The notes beneath the pieces are model-generated. The model had not been told where the DNA came from. It did no database searches and saw nothing but the letters and a program-made list of their open reading frames with translations. A stretch of DNA of 64,000 nucleotides from positions 51,332,745 through 51,396,744 of the forward strand of contig CM075102.1 of the NCBI GenBank assembly GCA_037576195.1, in the 5' to 3' direction. The stretch is from Phytoseiulus persimilis. Lineage: Eukaryota > Arthropoda > Arachnida > Mesostigmata > Phytoseiidae. Made by a program: the position numbers and the translations under genes. Positions 1 through 12,096 of the stretch are shown here, in pieces. Each line of letters begins with the position of its first letter. The stretch's first letter is position 1.

Positions 1-1814
1 ATTCGGCAGAGGATCTCACCAAACTCTTCTGTGTGGATACAACGCGAACCGAGAGCTCCGTACCGTTGAAGCAATTGTAAGTCAAGTTTGCGTACTTTCA
101 TTCAGAGCCCGTACAGATTTTATCACTGAACCCCTCACGTGAAAGCATTTCCTTCTAGTTATCAAAGCGTGAACAATAATTCGTTATTGGAAGAAGCTCA
201 AGGAAGCCCATCGAAGAGAGGAGTGGGAGGGAGGAATTGTTTCAACTGTCTCGGGGATCACCACATCAACGAATGCCCAAATCCAATCGATAGGAAAGCC
301 GTTGCAGAAAATCGGCGAAAACTTCAGTCGAAGCAAGTGTGAGTGCAGTGAACCTTTGCTGCTCAGCAGAAGAGGAGTCCTCTCGGAAGACCAAGGTTGT
401 GATCAGCCAAACAGAAAAACTTTGACTTCTGTCGTCGAATTTCCAGGGGCTTAAACGGTCGCTTCTTCGAAGACGAGGATAGGAGCGGTCGCTTCACGCC
501 GGGCAAATGGAGCAAACGGCTGCTCGAAGCTATGGGAGTGCGCACCAACGAAATCCCCCCCTTTGTGTATCGCATGCGCGTTTTGGGTTATCCGCCCGGC
601 TGGCTTTGTGAGGCTGAGGAGACCACGTCAGGAATCAAACTATTCGATGGCTCCGGCAACGAAGGTCGGTGTCAGTTGAAACGAATCTCGCTCATACGCA
701 AAAAGCCGGTCATCGACTCTGCGGCACTGTCTAAAGACGTAATTTTCTCTCCTCAATGCAGTGCAGCACGAGCTTTCGGGCGAAGAAGACGGCTTGGTTG
801 AGGACGAAGATCCCATCGTTCGTTATGATCCCGAAAAGTTGATTGGCATTCCAGGCTTCAATATCGAGGCTCGGCCCGGCACGGCGGATGATTGTTGGAG
901 GTTGGGTATGCCCCCGATACAGCCCCATCAATCGAGGGCTCTCGCCGTCGCCAGTATGAATGTGGGTTCAATGAGGGTAATGTGCTTGTTCGAGAATGTC
1001 CAGAGGTGCAGCCCGAACCATCCGGTCTCCCGCATCAAGTTCATCATTCCTTTTCAGCTAGTGAAAGAAAAGGAACCGAGGCCGCGTAAACTGAGATTAC
1101 CGCCCCCGAAAAACTCGGAGGAAGCACCCGTAAGTTGTCGAAATGCCGCAACCGATTCGGCTCAATGCGCTCTGAACGGCTTCCCAATAACCAAAATGTA
1201 TGAATCATAGACAAAGACAGAAGAGTCGCCCAAGCTGAAACGACCTGCGGATGACCAGAACGGCGTTGAAGATCAGGATACAAGTCCTCCATCCGCGAAG
1301 ATGCGCAAGCTGGAAGACGTCGACGATTCAGGTGAGAATGAAATCGGGGTCTTTGCTGGAATTCGGTCGCGGTCGAAGGTCGAACCTTCGGCGTAGTCCC
1401 ATGAGATTCAGTCGCCGTGCTGAAACTTGGTACGAGATGGGACTATACGACGGGCCTAGGGTTGGGTTGAAACCCCGTCGCCCCCTGCCTTGAATAAGCG
1501 ACTGAGGAGAATTAGACGGTTTCAGAACAACTCCGGGAGGCCCTCCATCATCATGTACAATGCACATACGAGAATATTCGATTCTTACAGATAGGACCAC
1601 TCCCGTGATGCCTCCCTCGTCGCCTCTGGAACCCCTGGTCGGGACACCAATCCCAGGATCGATATCTAACATCGAGTCGTTGCCCTCAGCGGAGAAGTGG
1701 AGCGAAGGCGTGGCGGAACATATCCCGTATGAGAACCTTCCTGGAGCAACTGGAACATTTGAGAAGATGCGGGGTCTTCTGCTGAAAATCAAGGATCTCA
1801 AGAAAACTGATTGA
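1..1814 (+). CDS. ZCCHC8: ZCCHC8 homologue (NEXT complex scaffold), 5' end outside the window
   Basis: Zinc-knuckle scaffold of the nuclear exosome targeting complex, which bridges MTR4 helicase and RBM7 for RNA surveillance in the nucleus. Seven exons join in phase: 1-76 (codons from base 3), 159-338, 447-664, 762-976, 1058-1129, 1211-1331 and 1591-1814 (stop 1812-1814). The second exon carries a CCHC knuckle (C-x2-C-x4-H-x4-C, around CFNCLGDHHINEC). The third holds the PSP domain with PPFVYRMRVLGYPPGWL, close to the vertebrate protein. The fourth has the following IPGFN...CWRLG-IP segment. The last exon ends in a conserved-looking C-terminal helix (YENLPGATGTFEKMRGLLLK), which in the family contacts MTR4. 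The first visible residues (DLTKLFCVDTT) match family sequence upstream of the knuckle, so the gene starts before the window. The exon between 1058 and 1129 and the acidic 1211-1331 exon are less conserved. Confidence 0.93.
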
Positions 1815-2180
1815 GACTCATCCGTCATCCAATACTTGGAGGGCCCATCATTCCGTGGCCTTGTAACTATCATCTTGTCTTTGAGCCAGGGAGGAGCCTT
1901 TCCTTTTTGTTAAATACCTTTATATGGAGTATGCATCCACCTGTCGAAGAGTTGCATCGATGCTCGAGTGTAAATATACATATTAATGAAACGCTGCCTA
2001 TTGGCATGAATATTGGAGAGCTCGATTACGGAATCATTTCATTGTTTCCACTCTGAAGTCGCATGTGGGAAGTGAAATCGATTAGTTAGATTGAGATTGC
2101 GGGGCTGGGCGATGGCGGGAATGGAAACATAGGTGCGATGGGTTGCACCAACATTGGCCCAAAGAGGAAGCTCTCGTTAG

Positions 2181-2382
2181 TTGCCGGGTCGAGCGCTTGC
2201 CTTCGTGGTCCAGCCCCGTTGACGATACCCGGCTCCGAAAACTCCACGGAAGCCTGTTGGAGGCACAATCAAGTCTCTGCGCCGGTTGCACGGGAGCCTG
2301 CTCCCGGACCAAGGAAATGTTCGATTACAGCTATATTGAGCAACTCTGTGGCCCATGTAGCTCGTCGGACGAATCCGTTCAG
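2181..2382 (+). CDS. Orphan exon-like open frame with a cysteine cluster, unrecognised
   Basis: This open frame lies between the ZCCHC8 stop and COPE. It is bounded by a possible acceptor (ends 2180) and a weak donor (2383) and translates to about 67 residues with GC-rich third positions. It contains LCAGCTGACS and, 18 residues on, CGPC, which resembles paired zinc-binding or disulfide cysteines. There is no ATG at its beginning, so it would be an internal or terminal exon. I found no partner exons and do not recognise the family. It could also be a gene remnant or chance. Confidence 0.3.
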
Positions 2383-2914
2383 GTTACAAGGATTCTAGCC
2401 AGGATGAATGGTCGGATTGTGTGTGTGAGAAGAATTTCTTGCGTTCACGAACGTTTCCGAGACACTCAAATAGCAGGAATATAGAAGAAAAAAGAGTAGA
2501 GTGAAGGGCCACAGATCATGACTTCATTCAGACAGGAAGTCTCGCTTCCCACATGCGAATGTGAGAACAGATGAATATGAGGACGGGCTCTTCATAGTGA
2601 TTATCACTACTTTTTCCGTGCTCAGGCCCTAGGGTCGCCTACGATACATATGCTCCCAAAACTTTATCGAGTTTCACAAACATTGCCCATAGAATCCTGA
2701 GAGGATTACTTCGCCGACCGTGCTCCCAAACGCGACGCGACTCCGACTCGGCCTTGTTTGTTTACTGCGATAAGTTCGTCTGCTCGCGACTGACGTGTCT
2801 CTCTCGCAACGAGAATAGTTGTTCTACTGAGCAGGTGTCGCTGCAGAATCAGGAGAAACCCGCTGGGAACCAGGTTCTTGTCGAAGAGTTCCCGCTCGGA
2901 CCAGAAATTGAACA

Positions 2915-4338
2915 ATGCCCGCTGATCCATTGTTTGACGTGAAGAACTCCTTCTACATCGGGAATTACCAGTCATGCATAAACGAAGCTCAAAGGATGAA
3001 GCCGGACAGCTTGGAGCAGAAGAAATGTTTGGACGTTTTTCTGTATCGGTCTTACATCGCTCTGAAGAAGTACAGTCTCGTGATCGGAGAGCTGGAGAGG
3101 TAAGCAGTGAATTATCAGGATTCCGGAACGATGCCTCCAAAGACGACATAACTTTCCGCGGAGACGAGAGCAATTGTGAACATCATTCTCGAATAATTGA
3201 CCCTCTCCAGTTATGCTGGACCTGACGAAGTCAGAAGCTTGCGGCTGCTCGCCGAATACTTCAACGCCGAACCCCGCTCGCGTCAGGAGATCCTCAATAG
3301 AGTGGAGAAACAGTTGAGTTCCTTCACCCCAGACAACGTCACGTTGCCCATCGTGGCAGCGACAATCTACTTCCATGAGCGCGACACTGACAACGCTCTG
3401 AAGGTGCGGAGAGGTGATCGATCGATAAGCAAAGCGATCAGCTTGTCGCTCAATCGATTGATCATAACTTGTTGTGCGAACCATGACATCGTTGCTCCGA
3501 TAAAGCTGCTCCGAGATTCACAAGAATCATGAATTGCAGGTTTTGTATAACTGTGACACCCTGGAAGCAATGGCGCTGTCGCTTCAATGCTATCTTCATG
3601 TAGACAGACTCGATCTGGCAACTAATGAAGTGAAAAGGTCAGTAACCAACTTATTCGGTGGATGTCGACGCCAAGAGGAGTTCGAAGCTCAACACCGAGT
3701 TAAACAACTGAGGTCTCATCATTTCAGAATGGCAGCCAAGGACGAAGACGCATCCCTTACTCAATTGAGTTCTGGCTGGCTCTATTTAGCGATAGGCGGT
3801 GACAAACTTCAAGAGGCGTTCTACATTTTCACGGAGATGGCCGAAAAACACGGCAAGACACCCCTCCTAGCCGTGGGGCTTGCGAGTGTTCTGATCGCCC
3901 AAGGTGATACAGACATGCACGCATAATGATTTGGGAAATCTCTTCAAGTGTGATTCGAAGATCGTATACATATGCAAAATATATGATCATGGATCATCCC
4001 CGTTTCCAGGCAAATACGAAGAAGCTGATTCCGTTCTGGCCAAATCTCTAGAGAAAGATCCGAATCATGTTGAGACCGTGATCAATCAAGTTGTCGTGTC
4101 TCAATTCCTCGGGAGAAGTCCGGAGGTGGGACATCGTTTGCGATATCATCAATACTTGGGAGTCACTTCTACCGAGGAGCCCGTGCAATCTGAAAGATAC
4201 TGATCGTTCATTCCTTCGCAGGTTTGCGGCAGGCTTCTCTCGCAGCTGAAGAGTTCCAATCATAACCATCCCTTCGTCCTTGAATATCAATTAAAGGAGC
4301 AGCAGTTCCAGCAGTTGTGTCAATCATTCTCCAGTTGA
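2915..4338 (+). CDS. COPE: Coatomer subunit epsilon (epsilon-COP)
   Basis: Epsilon subunit of the COPI coat, which forms on Golgi membranes for retrograde transport to the ER. It is a TPR-like alpha-solenoid that binds alpha-COP. Six exons join in phase: 2915-3099, 3211-3403, 3540-3637, 3728-3903, 4010-4125 and 4222-4338, giving 294 residues against about 300 in animals. The start MPADPLFDVKNSFYIGNYQ matches the family opening. Later family stretches include QLSSGWLYLAIGGDKLQEAF and the TPR-like ALASVLIAQGKYEEADSVL region. The end, EQQFQQLCQSF, is also typical. Introns are 90-136 bp. The gene follows ZCCHC8 on the same strand, 1.1 kb away, and has its own poly(A) signal 32 bp after the stop. 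Confidence 0.96.
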
Positions 4339-4369
4339 ATTCCTTTTTTTAACTTCTTCCAACCTCTCG

Positions 4370-4375
4370 AATAAA
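4370..4375 (+). terminator. Poly(A) signal of the epsilon-COP gene
   Basis: AATAAA lies 32 bp after the COPE stop codon and is followed by a T/G-rich stretch, as expected of a cleavage/polyadenylation site. It implies a very short 3' UTR. Confidence 0.7.
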
Positions 4376-5540
4376 TGTTCTATAACTTTTGACACTTTTG
4401 TGCTTGCTGAGATCCAAGCGGCAGGTGGGTCACAAATCACTTTTTGTATAGGAATGACACCACAGCTCCGACCTCCGTTGGGTGCCGACTCCGTCCCGAG
4501 GATTGCACCGCTCCGATTTGATTCATAGCAACAGTCCGGTGTCGATGTTGCGACTTCGACTGCCCAGTTGTATCGCGGGATGAGCGCATTGCCCTGAACT
4601 GATCGTCTCATCGGACTTCCCTAGATTCACGCGAGATTGCGGCCAGTCTCAAGTCTATCGTGTTCGTTCGGACCGAGATCGGAAGACACTTCGTGCGCAC
4701 ATGTGAATTCTACGTTCGCGAAAGGTATATCTGTCATGTAATATCTCTCAAGACACGGCCTCTCGTAGAGCGGCGACGCTTCCAATACTTCTGCAGGAAC
4801 AAGCTCGTACGCAGTCTCGATTGGAAAGCCATTGACGAGCCATCCGGCTGATTGCTATAATCAACTCTCGGTCGGTCCGACGGACACACCCACAACGGCA
4901 CACAACATTCTATTGAACGATTCTCCAATCCCGGCATCTTTATTCATCGATCGTCTATTCAGAGGGTGATCCGCGAAAAATCGAGCGGAATCCACGAGGA
5001 AATCTCATGCGAAACCCTTCGTTTCATAACGGCACTAGATTGGAGTTTCATCGGCGAGATGACCCGTTCTCGAGATGACCCGAAAGTGTCAGGATCTCCC
5101 TGGAGAAGATGTTCCTCGACAAGCGCTGGTTGGGTCGCGTTTTTCGCTGAATGGAACGCAAAAAAAAACTGGGATTCAATCCTCGGGAAGCATGGCTCTG
5201 TGCTCCTCCACGCGAGTTTCGTGCTTTGAGCTTGAATCATCGTTGACGATCCATCGAGGAGTATAATCAGGGCGATTCTACATCGGTCATCATCGACTTT
5301 GTTTATCACAGTGAATTGAGCCTAGGTTATTGAAGCGTTGTGCTAATCGCGGTGCGGTTTGTTGCATCTGGGAGAAGTTTGTGAGTCAATGTGGAGCTGA
5401 ATAGCACCTCTGGAATTGTCGTTAATATATACGTATCGTTGTTTATAGAGGACCGGGATAAGAACGGCTCGCCGCTACCCCATACTTGTATCTAATATTG
5501 CTGTTGAGTGGAGTTTGATGGGAGGGTTCATCTCCCGCAA
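4376..5540. other. Intergenic stretch between convergent COPE and PAQR3
   Basis: I see no recognisable gene here. Several open frames of 60-116 codons overlap on both strands, but none has family-like sequence or paired splice signals. The right part is the 3' flank of the minus-strand PAQR3 gene. Confidence 0.5.
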
Positions 5541-7085
5541 TCAATCCAGCGAGTGGCTGATCGGTTTATCAATCAAGTTGAAGGCTTCAATGTACCTGGG
5601 GAGCGAACAAGCATCGAGTTTCTTAAAAAGATCCTGTGAGCTGTATCCTCTGATTGGGGCTTGATGTTAATCACGAAAGAGTTGCTTACCGGAAGTAGAG
5701 GGAGCGCGCGACGAAAACGGAGCATCCTATTCCACAGTGCCACAACTGATGGGAAGACCCCACGAAATTCAGTTTTCCGGGGAACAACCTAAAACGGTAA
5801 CGAAGGCATCGAGTTGTTTTCCTCCCATGCGAATCTGGCTCACTGGAGGCAGACCAACGGCTCATTCGACTCACCTCTCAGGAACTTTGGTTTCGTAAAT
5901 AATGTAGCTCGCTACCAGCAGACTTATCACAATAATGTGGTGTGGTAGAGTGTACTTGACAACAAGGCTTGCAAGACCTCCTTGCAGGATAACATAGTGA
6001 ACTATGGGAACGATGCTGAACATCACGAAGCCCCCAATCCAGATTGAGCGCGAGTCATCGTAACGCTCATGAGCAAACTTTTTGTGGAAGCTCATCGAGA
6101 TCGGGATCAGGGCGATTATAGACATGATTGTTGCATAGAAAGCGATCCAGAATGGAAGGTTGCGGAACTGGAGGAACAGGAATCCGACGCCGTATGCGTA
6201 CACCGACGCAACAATCCCGACGAAGTCCCAGAAATACCAATACCGATGGCAGCGATAACAGCAACAATTGAAAATGTGATAAATTGAACTGAACAGGAGC
6301 ATGACCATGTAATTCAGGAGCATGATGCCGCTCAATGTTCTGTCGAACGAATTGAATCCGATGGAAGAATAGTTGAAGAGCAGGTCCATTGCGTACAGAG
6401 CCAGGATGCCGATCAAAGCCACAAAGTTGGTCCAAATGTTCAGAGTTTCATTGTTCCATCGGAATATCCCCCGGATGCACCTCTCCTTCGATCTGAAAGT
6501 GCGATATCCTTCCGTGATGTAAGGATTGTTCTTCATGAAGTGTCGAGCGTTCTCGTAATCCGTGGTGAATGGTTTGGATTCATCGTCGGTACCACACACG
6601 TCTGCAGTTGAAGGCGCGCGTAGTAGTCGCTCTTTGAGGTATTCGATGTCGCGTGTGACTGTGTTCCCGATGCGCTGCATTTCAGGGCAAACGCAATGAC
6701 TAAATCCATTTTTGCATTCGAGGCACAGCTCTTTGAAATACGACCCGGTCGACTTCCTTCGTTGGCGCGCGGTCATTTGAGGAAGAACTTCTTCCGAGCT
6801 GCACCTCAACATAATTATTTTCTTTTGCGTTCGCGCTGATCGGAGATTTGGCATGCTGCTGCAACGCTTTGGATTGGCCGGGTTGGGGTACGGTTTCTTG
6901 TGAGGTTTCTCTGGAGTGGGGCGTCGGAGCAATTTTTCCTGTGCCTCTGCGCGTATCGCCTTGAGACACCGGACCTTTAACGCCCGGTTGAGCGAGGAGA
7001 TTTCGTCCTGACTCGGCACAGGGCGTGCGAGTCGTCTTAGAAGAATTCCGCCGATTGCGAACTGATGAGCATTCCGAGCCGTCAC
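5541..7085 (-). CDS. PAQR3: PAQR3-like progestin/adipoQ receptor family membrane protein
   Basis: Seven-helix protein of the PAQR/hemolysin III superfamily. Vertebrate PAQR3 sits in the Golgi and tethers RAF1. Exons on the minus strand are 7085-5875, 5788-5690 and 5595-5541 (stop 5541-5543), about 454 residues. Family motifs in order: NNPYITEGYR, then NNETLNIWTN before the first helix, SSIYHIFNC, WDFVGI, and KVPERLFPGKLNF followed by GSSHQLWH. The last two junctions are supported by this match, because the human protein reads nearly the same across both. The histidines in SSIYH and SSHQLWH are the expected metal ligands. About 185 residues precede the PAQR core, against about 40 in vertebrates. 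They include a basic region and C-x2-C-x6-C-x-C. The true start could be a later ATG, for example the one before TARQRRKSTG. The last exon (5595-5541) is short and its call is slightly less certain. Confidence 0.92.
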
Positions 7086-7774
7086 GGAGCGAGGTAACTG
7101 TTTTCAGGAGACGGCCGAGACACAAAGGACGATGCACATTTCTACTGGGCTCCTGCTGCGGGATCGAGATGAGGACCTGGGAAGCCAGGGCCACGGCGAC
7201 TCTTGATCGGCGCCAGCGCCGATCGGTTTCAACGACAAGAATTCATGAGAAGGGCTCCATAACGACTCGAGACGGAATTCAACCGCAGGCTTCGGTACTT
7301 ATTTGAGCGCTAAGTCGTCAAGCACGGGTACACTCTAGCCCTCGCGCTCCCGAGTGAAAGGGCAAAACGACTGTTTTGAACTCCAAGCTTTTGTTATTTG
7401 TCGAGCTTATAATAGCAGGGTGGAGACACCGAGCTATTGATTCGACGATGGAAGATTCATACACGAGTCCGGCGATCATCCATGACATTATAGGCTTCCA
7501 TCCAGAGTCTCGTCACAGAGTCCTGTCCTCTGGCTGGCTCTCAGAATGCTACCTCTCTGAGGTTTCTCGCCCGATCGAGAGAACGAATTTCGCTATGTGG
7601 CAGCTCGATCGAACTCTGCTATTGTCCCATGTCTGGCTCCATAACGAACCGTGACGCGAACCATCGTTGATTATTCGTATGTTAAATGGTGTGCAGTGGT
7701 CCCTGGCTTATTCGCGACCTCTCTTGTTCGCGCTTTTTGGAAACCGGGACACATAGTCCGGATTGTTGAAGCAG
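7086..7774. other. PAQR3 upstream flank with an unassigned plus-strand open frame
   Basis: This stretch holds the presumed promoter side of PAQR3. From 7449 an ATG opens a 68-codon plus-strand frame (MEDSYTSPAIIHDI...). It may be an early exon of the unrecognised gene that ends at 8285, but I could not find a donor and acceptor that join the two in phase. Confidence 0.3.
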
Positions 7775-8285
7775 GTCGCTGGGACCCTGCTCAAAACTTC
7801 TGGACGCTTGCTTCGATCCGGATTCTCCCGAGCAATTCAGCCTTAGAAATTATGGTAGCCATGCACTGACTCAAGAAAGTGATCGAGTGTATCGCACTTC
7901 TGGCTTCTGAAGCTCATAACTCCCCAAAAAAGAGCTTTTGCGGAGTAGAATAAAGGGAAACATTGGTCTTGTTTGGAAACTACAAGCGTCGTAGGCCGAG
8001 GAAGTAGGTCTGGCAATCGAGCGTCTCTCGCAAATCAGCAGAATCATCGAAAGGGCGCAAGATCGAACTAGTGAATGGGACCCGGATCTGCTCCGTGCCC
8101 TCAGCTCACACAACGCCCTCGATGCAGCCGTTGCTTCCTACAGAAACGCCCTTTGCCAGATTAGGAAAGTACGCAGGCCCATTACGACGTTCACCGAGAA
8201 AGCTACGGGGCACCGATCAGCGTGGGAAACTTCGGTTCCTACCGAGAGCGCCCGGGACGAAATCGTCGTTTCAGATGTGGGCTGA
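7775..8285 (+). CDS. 3' exons of an unrecognised gene
   Basis: Two exons join in phase: 7775-7878 and 8008-8285, with a GT donor at 7879 and an AG acceptor at 8006-8007. An alternative acceptor ends at 7994. The product is hydrophilic and mostly helical in character (for example ERLSQISRIIERAQDRTSEW and DPDLLRALSSHNALDAAV), then basic, and it ends in EIVVSDVG. The stop TGA shares its last base with an AATAAA signal (8285-8290). The first exon begins in phase 2 after an acceptor ending at 7774, so more coding sequence lies upstream. I do not recognise the family. The main support is phase agreement and the adjoining poly(A) signal. Confidence 0.42.
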
Positions 8286-8290
8286 ATAAA
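8285..8290 (+). terminator. Poly(A) signal overlapping the preceding stop codon
   Basis: AATAAA begins on the last base of the TGA that closes the 8008-8285 exon. If used, the 3' UTR would be only some 15-30 nt. Confidence 0.5.
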
Positions 8291-8422
8291 GTTTCCTTAA
8301 GTTCACGAAACTCCCTTGTCATTTCCAATAATGATGCGATTCGACTATGCGCGGTCGCCAATGTCTCTTGTTCATTATCGCGTTAGTCCCGCGTTCATCT
8401 CCAAAGTTCGCTCAATTCATTC

Positions 8423-8650
8423 ATGCATGATCTGATTCCCGCCGAAGAGGTGCCGGAGTGTATGATCGAACCAAAGCGAAATCATGTTCAAAATGAGATG
8501 AAAACGAGGAATGGTATCGTTTGGCCTCATGCGACACCCTTTGCCTCGCCTTGGTACCCTTGGGATCCTGCAGCAGCCCTAGCAGCCGCGACATCCTGGG
8601 ATGCCGGGGCTCACGTTTTGGCGACCGCAAAAAGACGCATCTCAAGCTAG
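8423..8650 (+). CDS. Short unrecognised open frame, possibly not a gene
   Basis: An ATG opens a 75-codon frame (MHDLIPAEEVPECMIEPK...), with an aromatic-rich patch (FASPWYPWDPAAALAAATSW) and a basic end. The minus strand is open for 117 codons over the same bases, so openness alone means little. I see no family resemblance. Confidence 0.2.
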   Translation: MHDLIPAEEVPECMIEPKRNHVQNEMKTRNGIVWPHATPFASPWYPWDPAAALAAATSWDAGAHVLATAKRRISS

Positions 8651-11600
8651 GAGTCAGAATACGGAACGATTTTGATTCATTGACTGTGAATAACCTCGAT
8701 CCTTTTCGGTGGATGCCGTATCTGCGGCGGAAGAACGAGGCTCCGACCCTTGAACTCCGTAAAATGCCAAACATAAATAATAATTATATGATCTAGCTTC
8801 TGTTTTTTTTTCGAAACCCTACCTGACCCCTGACATGATGACTGACGCGGACATTTATCGTGAGCAAAAAACGCATAAATCCGTTGCTACTGTGAAACGT
8901 CCGTCGATTCACAGTAAATAATTCGGCAATTCGTTAGAGCAGTATGATGCTCATTTATCTGACTAGCGAGCCGCTTCTGTTGATGGCTGCTAATGGTGTT
9001 TGTTACAATCCCTTCGATTTTTGATCGAGAAGATCAAGGAAAATATTCTAATTGGCCACAGGAACGCCCCCTGAAGTCCTTGAACGTTTCTCTCACGTGC
9101 CATGGAGGCTCGTTGGTCCAAAATCGCAGGTTCCTCCGGGACAGCGCCGGAATGGATGCCGCAGTCTCGGAAGCCATCTGAGGTAACGTGAGCCGTTCAA
9201 ATCGAGTTCAGAGGTCACAGCGGCCTGCCGCACTGTCTCGCATGGGAAAGTAGGCTGAGTATGGGAGAGCATTTCTATGCAAGGAGGAACGGTTCTCGAG
9301 TTCCGCGTTCGTGGGAGCTTGGCCTTCATTCGAAAAAGCCGCTCGTCATGATGCGAGTTGCTTTGTTCAGTTCAAGCTCAAGGCGAGAGGTCATCATACG
9401 CCACCGACACTTAATCTAATCAGCGTTATCATCAAACATTTGTCTGATGATTATTGATCAGTTCATGTCGGATGGATTGTTCTGCCGAAATTCAGTATCC
9501 TTGGCGCCGACGAGATTCTAAAGTGTTATATGAAGGACTCGGTCACAGGACAACCGGTGATCGTTCACCGAATCATGCTGGGGATCAATCGGTGGGCCGA
9601 CAGAAATCATCACACCTTGCTTTCTGAGAATAAACGCTATTTCAAGAAACCACTCGTGTCCCGCGTTTCTCTGATGTTCGAGTGAAGATAATTGCAACAC
9701 AAGCGAATCGAATCGCGATGGTCGCATGCTTGCTCACCTTCCTGTGTTCCCGACTGAGTCATTGCATACAACATATTGGGATATCCCGTTGGAGTATTCG
9801 ACGATTGACTGGGACGATAGTTGAGCGGTTCACTCGCCTACCGCTTGCAAAAAAACACCGCGTTTGAACGTATTCGATCCTGGATCGTGGACCTGAGGGA
9901 TTCAGTCAGAATTTGGAGATTTCCTTCGAAACAAATTCGGCAGCCGACTGACTGTCGATAGGAACATCGCTTCCTGAGGAGAAATCCACGTCCGACGATC
10001 TGCTTCTTAGTGGCTTGCTGTTCCGTCGAGAAGCCTTATTCGATGAACACGCGGCCAAGCCGACCTCCCCCCCCCCTCCCGGCGATCGTTTCTCTCGATG
10101 GAGGAGTATTCACCCCACAATATTCGTAACAAAGACTGTGTCTCGAAGTTTTGTTTGTCGGGAATCAATGTTCATGATGAAGACTTTTACAATGGACAGT
10201 TTTATTGGCCGGTTAGGAGTTCCACGCTCCATGTGCTCTAAAGCTCGAACCGATTTCCGAAAGAATTCACGAGATTTGAGGCACATGAGCCGCCCTATGT
10301 GACGGTGATTCGTTTTTCATGAACAGACCCGTAGCCAATCGACGGCATTCTGAGCTCCATCTCCAGCTCGCATTTCGAGCCCAGATACCGAAGCTCGGCA
10401 GGCCAGGCTGTTGGGGCACATCGGGCACATTGGAAGGGCTCAACGAGAATGAGAGCCGTAAAAACCGTTCTCGGAGCACGCGGTCTTTGTGGTGCAGTTC
10501 GCATTTATTGGGCGGTTCTCTCGTCGATTGACATTGATTAAATTGGAGATCTTCCGAGATGGAGCCCACGAAGCGCAGTCTACCAGGAAAGTCTCCCTCT
10601 TCGCGCTGCCTGACGGGTGGTGCGCGCGAGATCGCGACCTCCTCCGACTCTCACAAACCACAAAATCGAGAACTCTGAAGCGAGCAGCGTTCTCGTTTCG
10701 TCTTTCCCCAGTTTGCCGGGAATATCAAAATCTTCTATTATGTACGGATTCGGCTTTCTTCAAGTAAAACTCGAATAGATCGTGCCACAGAGCACAACTG
10801 AGCTGATATCGATTTATCGTCGGAGACTTGGACGAGAGTTCTTCATACCGATGCGTCGAGAAGCGTCAGTTCCGGTTTGGTGGGTGCTGACGAGAAGATC
10901 TGGTGTCGAAACGAAGCATTGTCGGCGAACACCTGTTTGTACGAAGGTTCATCCATCCCAATTCCAGATCTGGGGAATAGCTGCGACCCGCCGTCAACGA
11001 GTCGTAGAACAATGACTGAATTGATGTGGAACATGCGTGTGAGTGATGCTGGTTTCGAGTCTGAGCTCGCTCTCCAGAACTTCGATACAGCATGCGTTAG
11101 TTCGGGCTCTAGTTAGTTCAGGTGGGCATTTACTCTACCTGCAAGAGCCGTCAGATAGCCCTTTCTTGACCCTGAATATCTTGCCCTTCACTCAGCTTCA
11201 AATACAAAAGCGCGCCAACTAGACACGGAGGCAAGCTGTACCTCACGGGAAGGGGAAGTCGCTTCCAAACGAACTAGTGAAGACACAGCTGCCGCCAACC
11301 GTTGTTTGAGGATTGTTCTCTAGAACAGGATTAGTTCGGACCGCTCGGGAGTATCTTCACAGGTAGCGTGAAACTGTTCCCTGCTCTTCAAAGTGCGACT
11401 CCGGTCTGGAAGTGAACAATCTGGTCCGCGACAGTTGATCTACGAAGTCGGTGTGGTTAAAGGTCGAGCGAGACGGTGTTCGTTAGGTTTCGCCTGTCGC
11501 CCCTTGAATCCGACTGGCTCGGGGTGAGGCCTCAAGTTAGATTTCGAGTCGTCGTCGCGAAGTTGTCGCGAACCATCGTCTCTATAGAACGTATATAGGT

Positions 11601-12096
11601 GGGCAGACTGGTCCGATTAGAGAAAAAAGCGGAGATCTGCGTGCCGTCTAATGTCTCGGGTGGATTTGGGTCCTCCGAAACGAGGCCGCACAGAGATCGG
11701 TGACGAGAGATAGGTCCTCATACGAACGAGACGAACTTATTTTTGGGAGTGTCTTGACCTATGCGACGCGCCGCTATCTCAGCGCTGAACTAGCTGCGAT
11801 TTGATCGGGGAATTCCTTGAGAGAGGGTTCGAACTCGCTTCAAAAACCGCAGTCAGAGGGCACGAAGGCGTTCTTGAGTCCGTGCTTCTGTTGCTGAATC
11901 ACTCCACTCCGTGAGCTTGACGATTGAAACGAGGCTGCTGAGGTGAGCAACGGTGTACAGCACGCGGATCACTTCGCGTGATCTCAAGGGACCGTGCAAG
12001 CGTACCATCAACTCGGGGTTTGTCATTTTCCCTCGTTCGTACGACTGTTGCGTGCCCGTTTGACGTTGTGTTTTTTTGTCCCGTTCATTATCCAGG
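8651..12096. other. Intergenic stretch without recognisable genes
   Basis: Only short overlapping open frames occur, none with splice-signal support. There is a run of C near 10069-10079. Bases 11117-11852 contain no open frame of 60 codons on either strand. The last part is the promoter side and 5' UTR of the chitin-binding protein gene. Confidence 0.5.
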
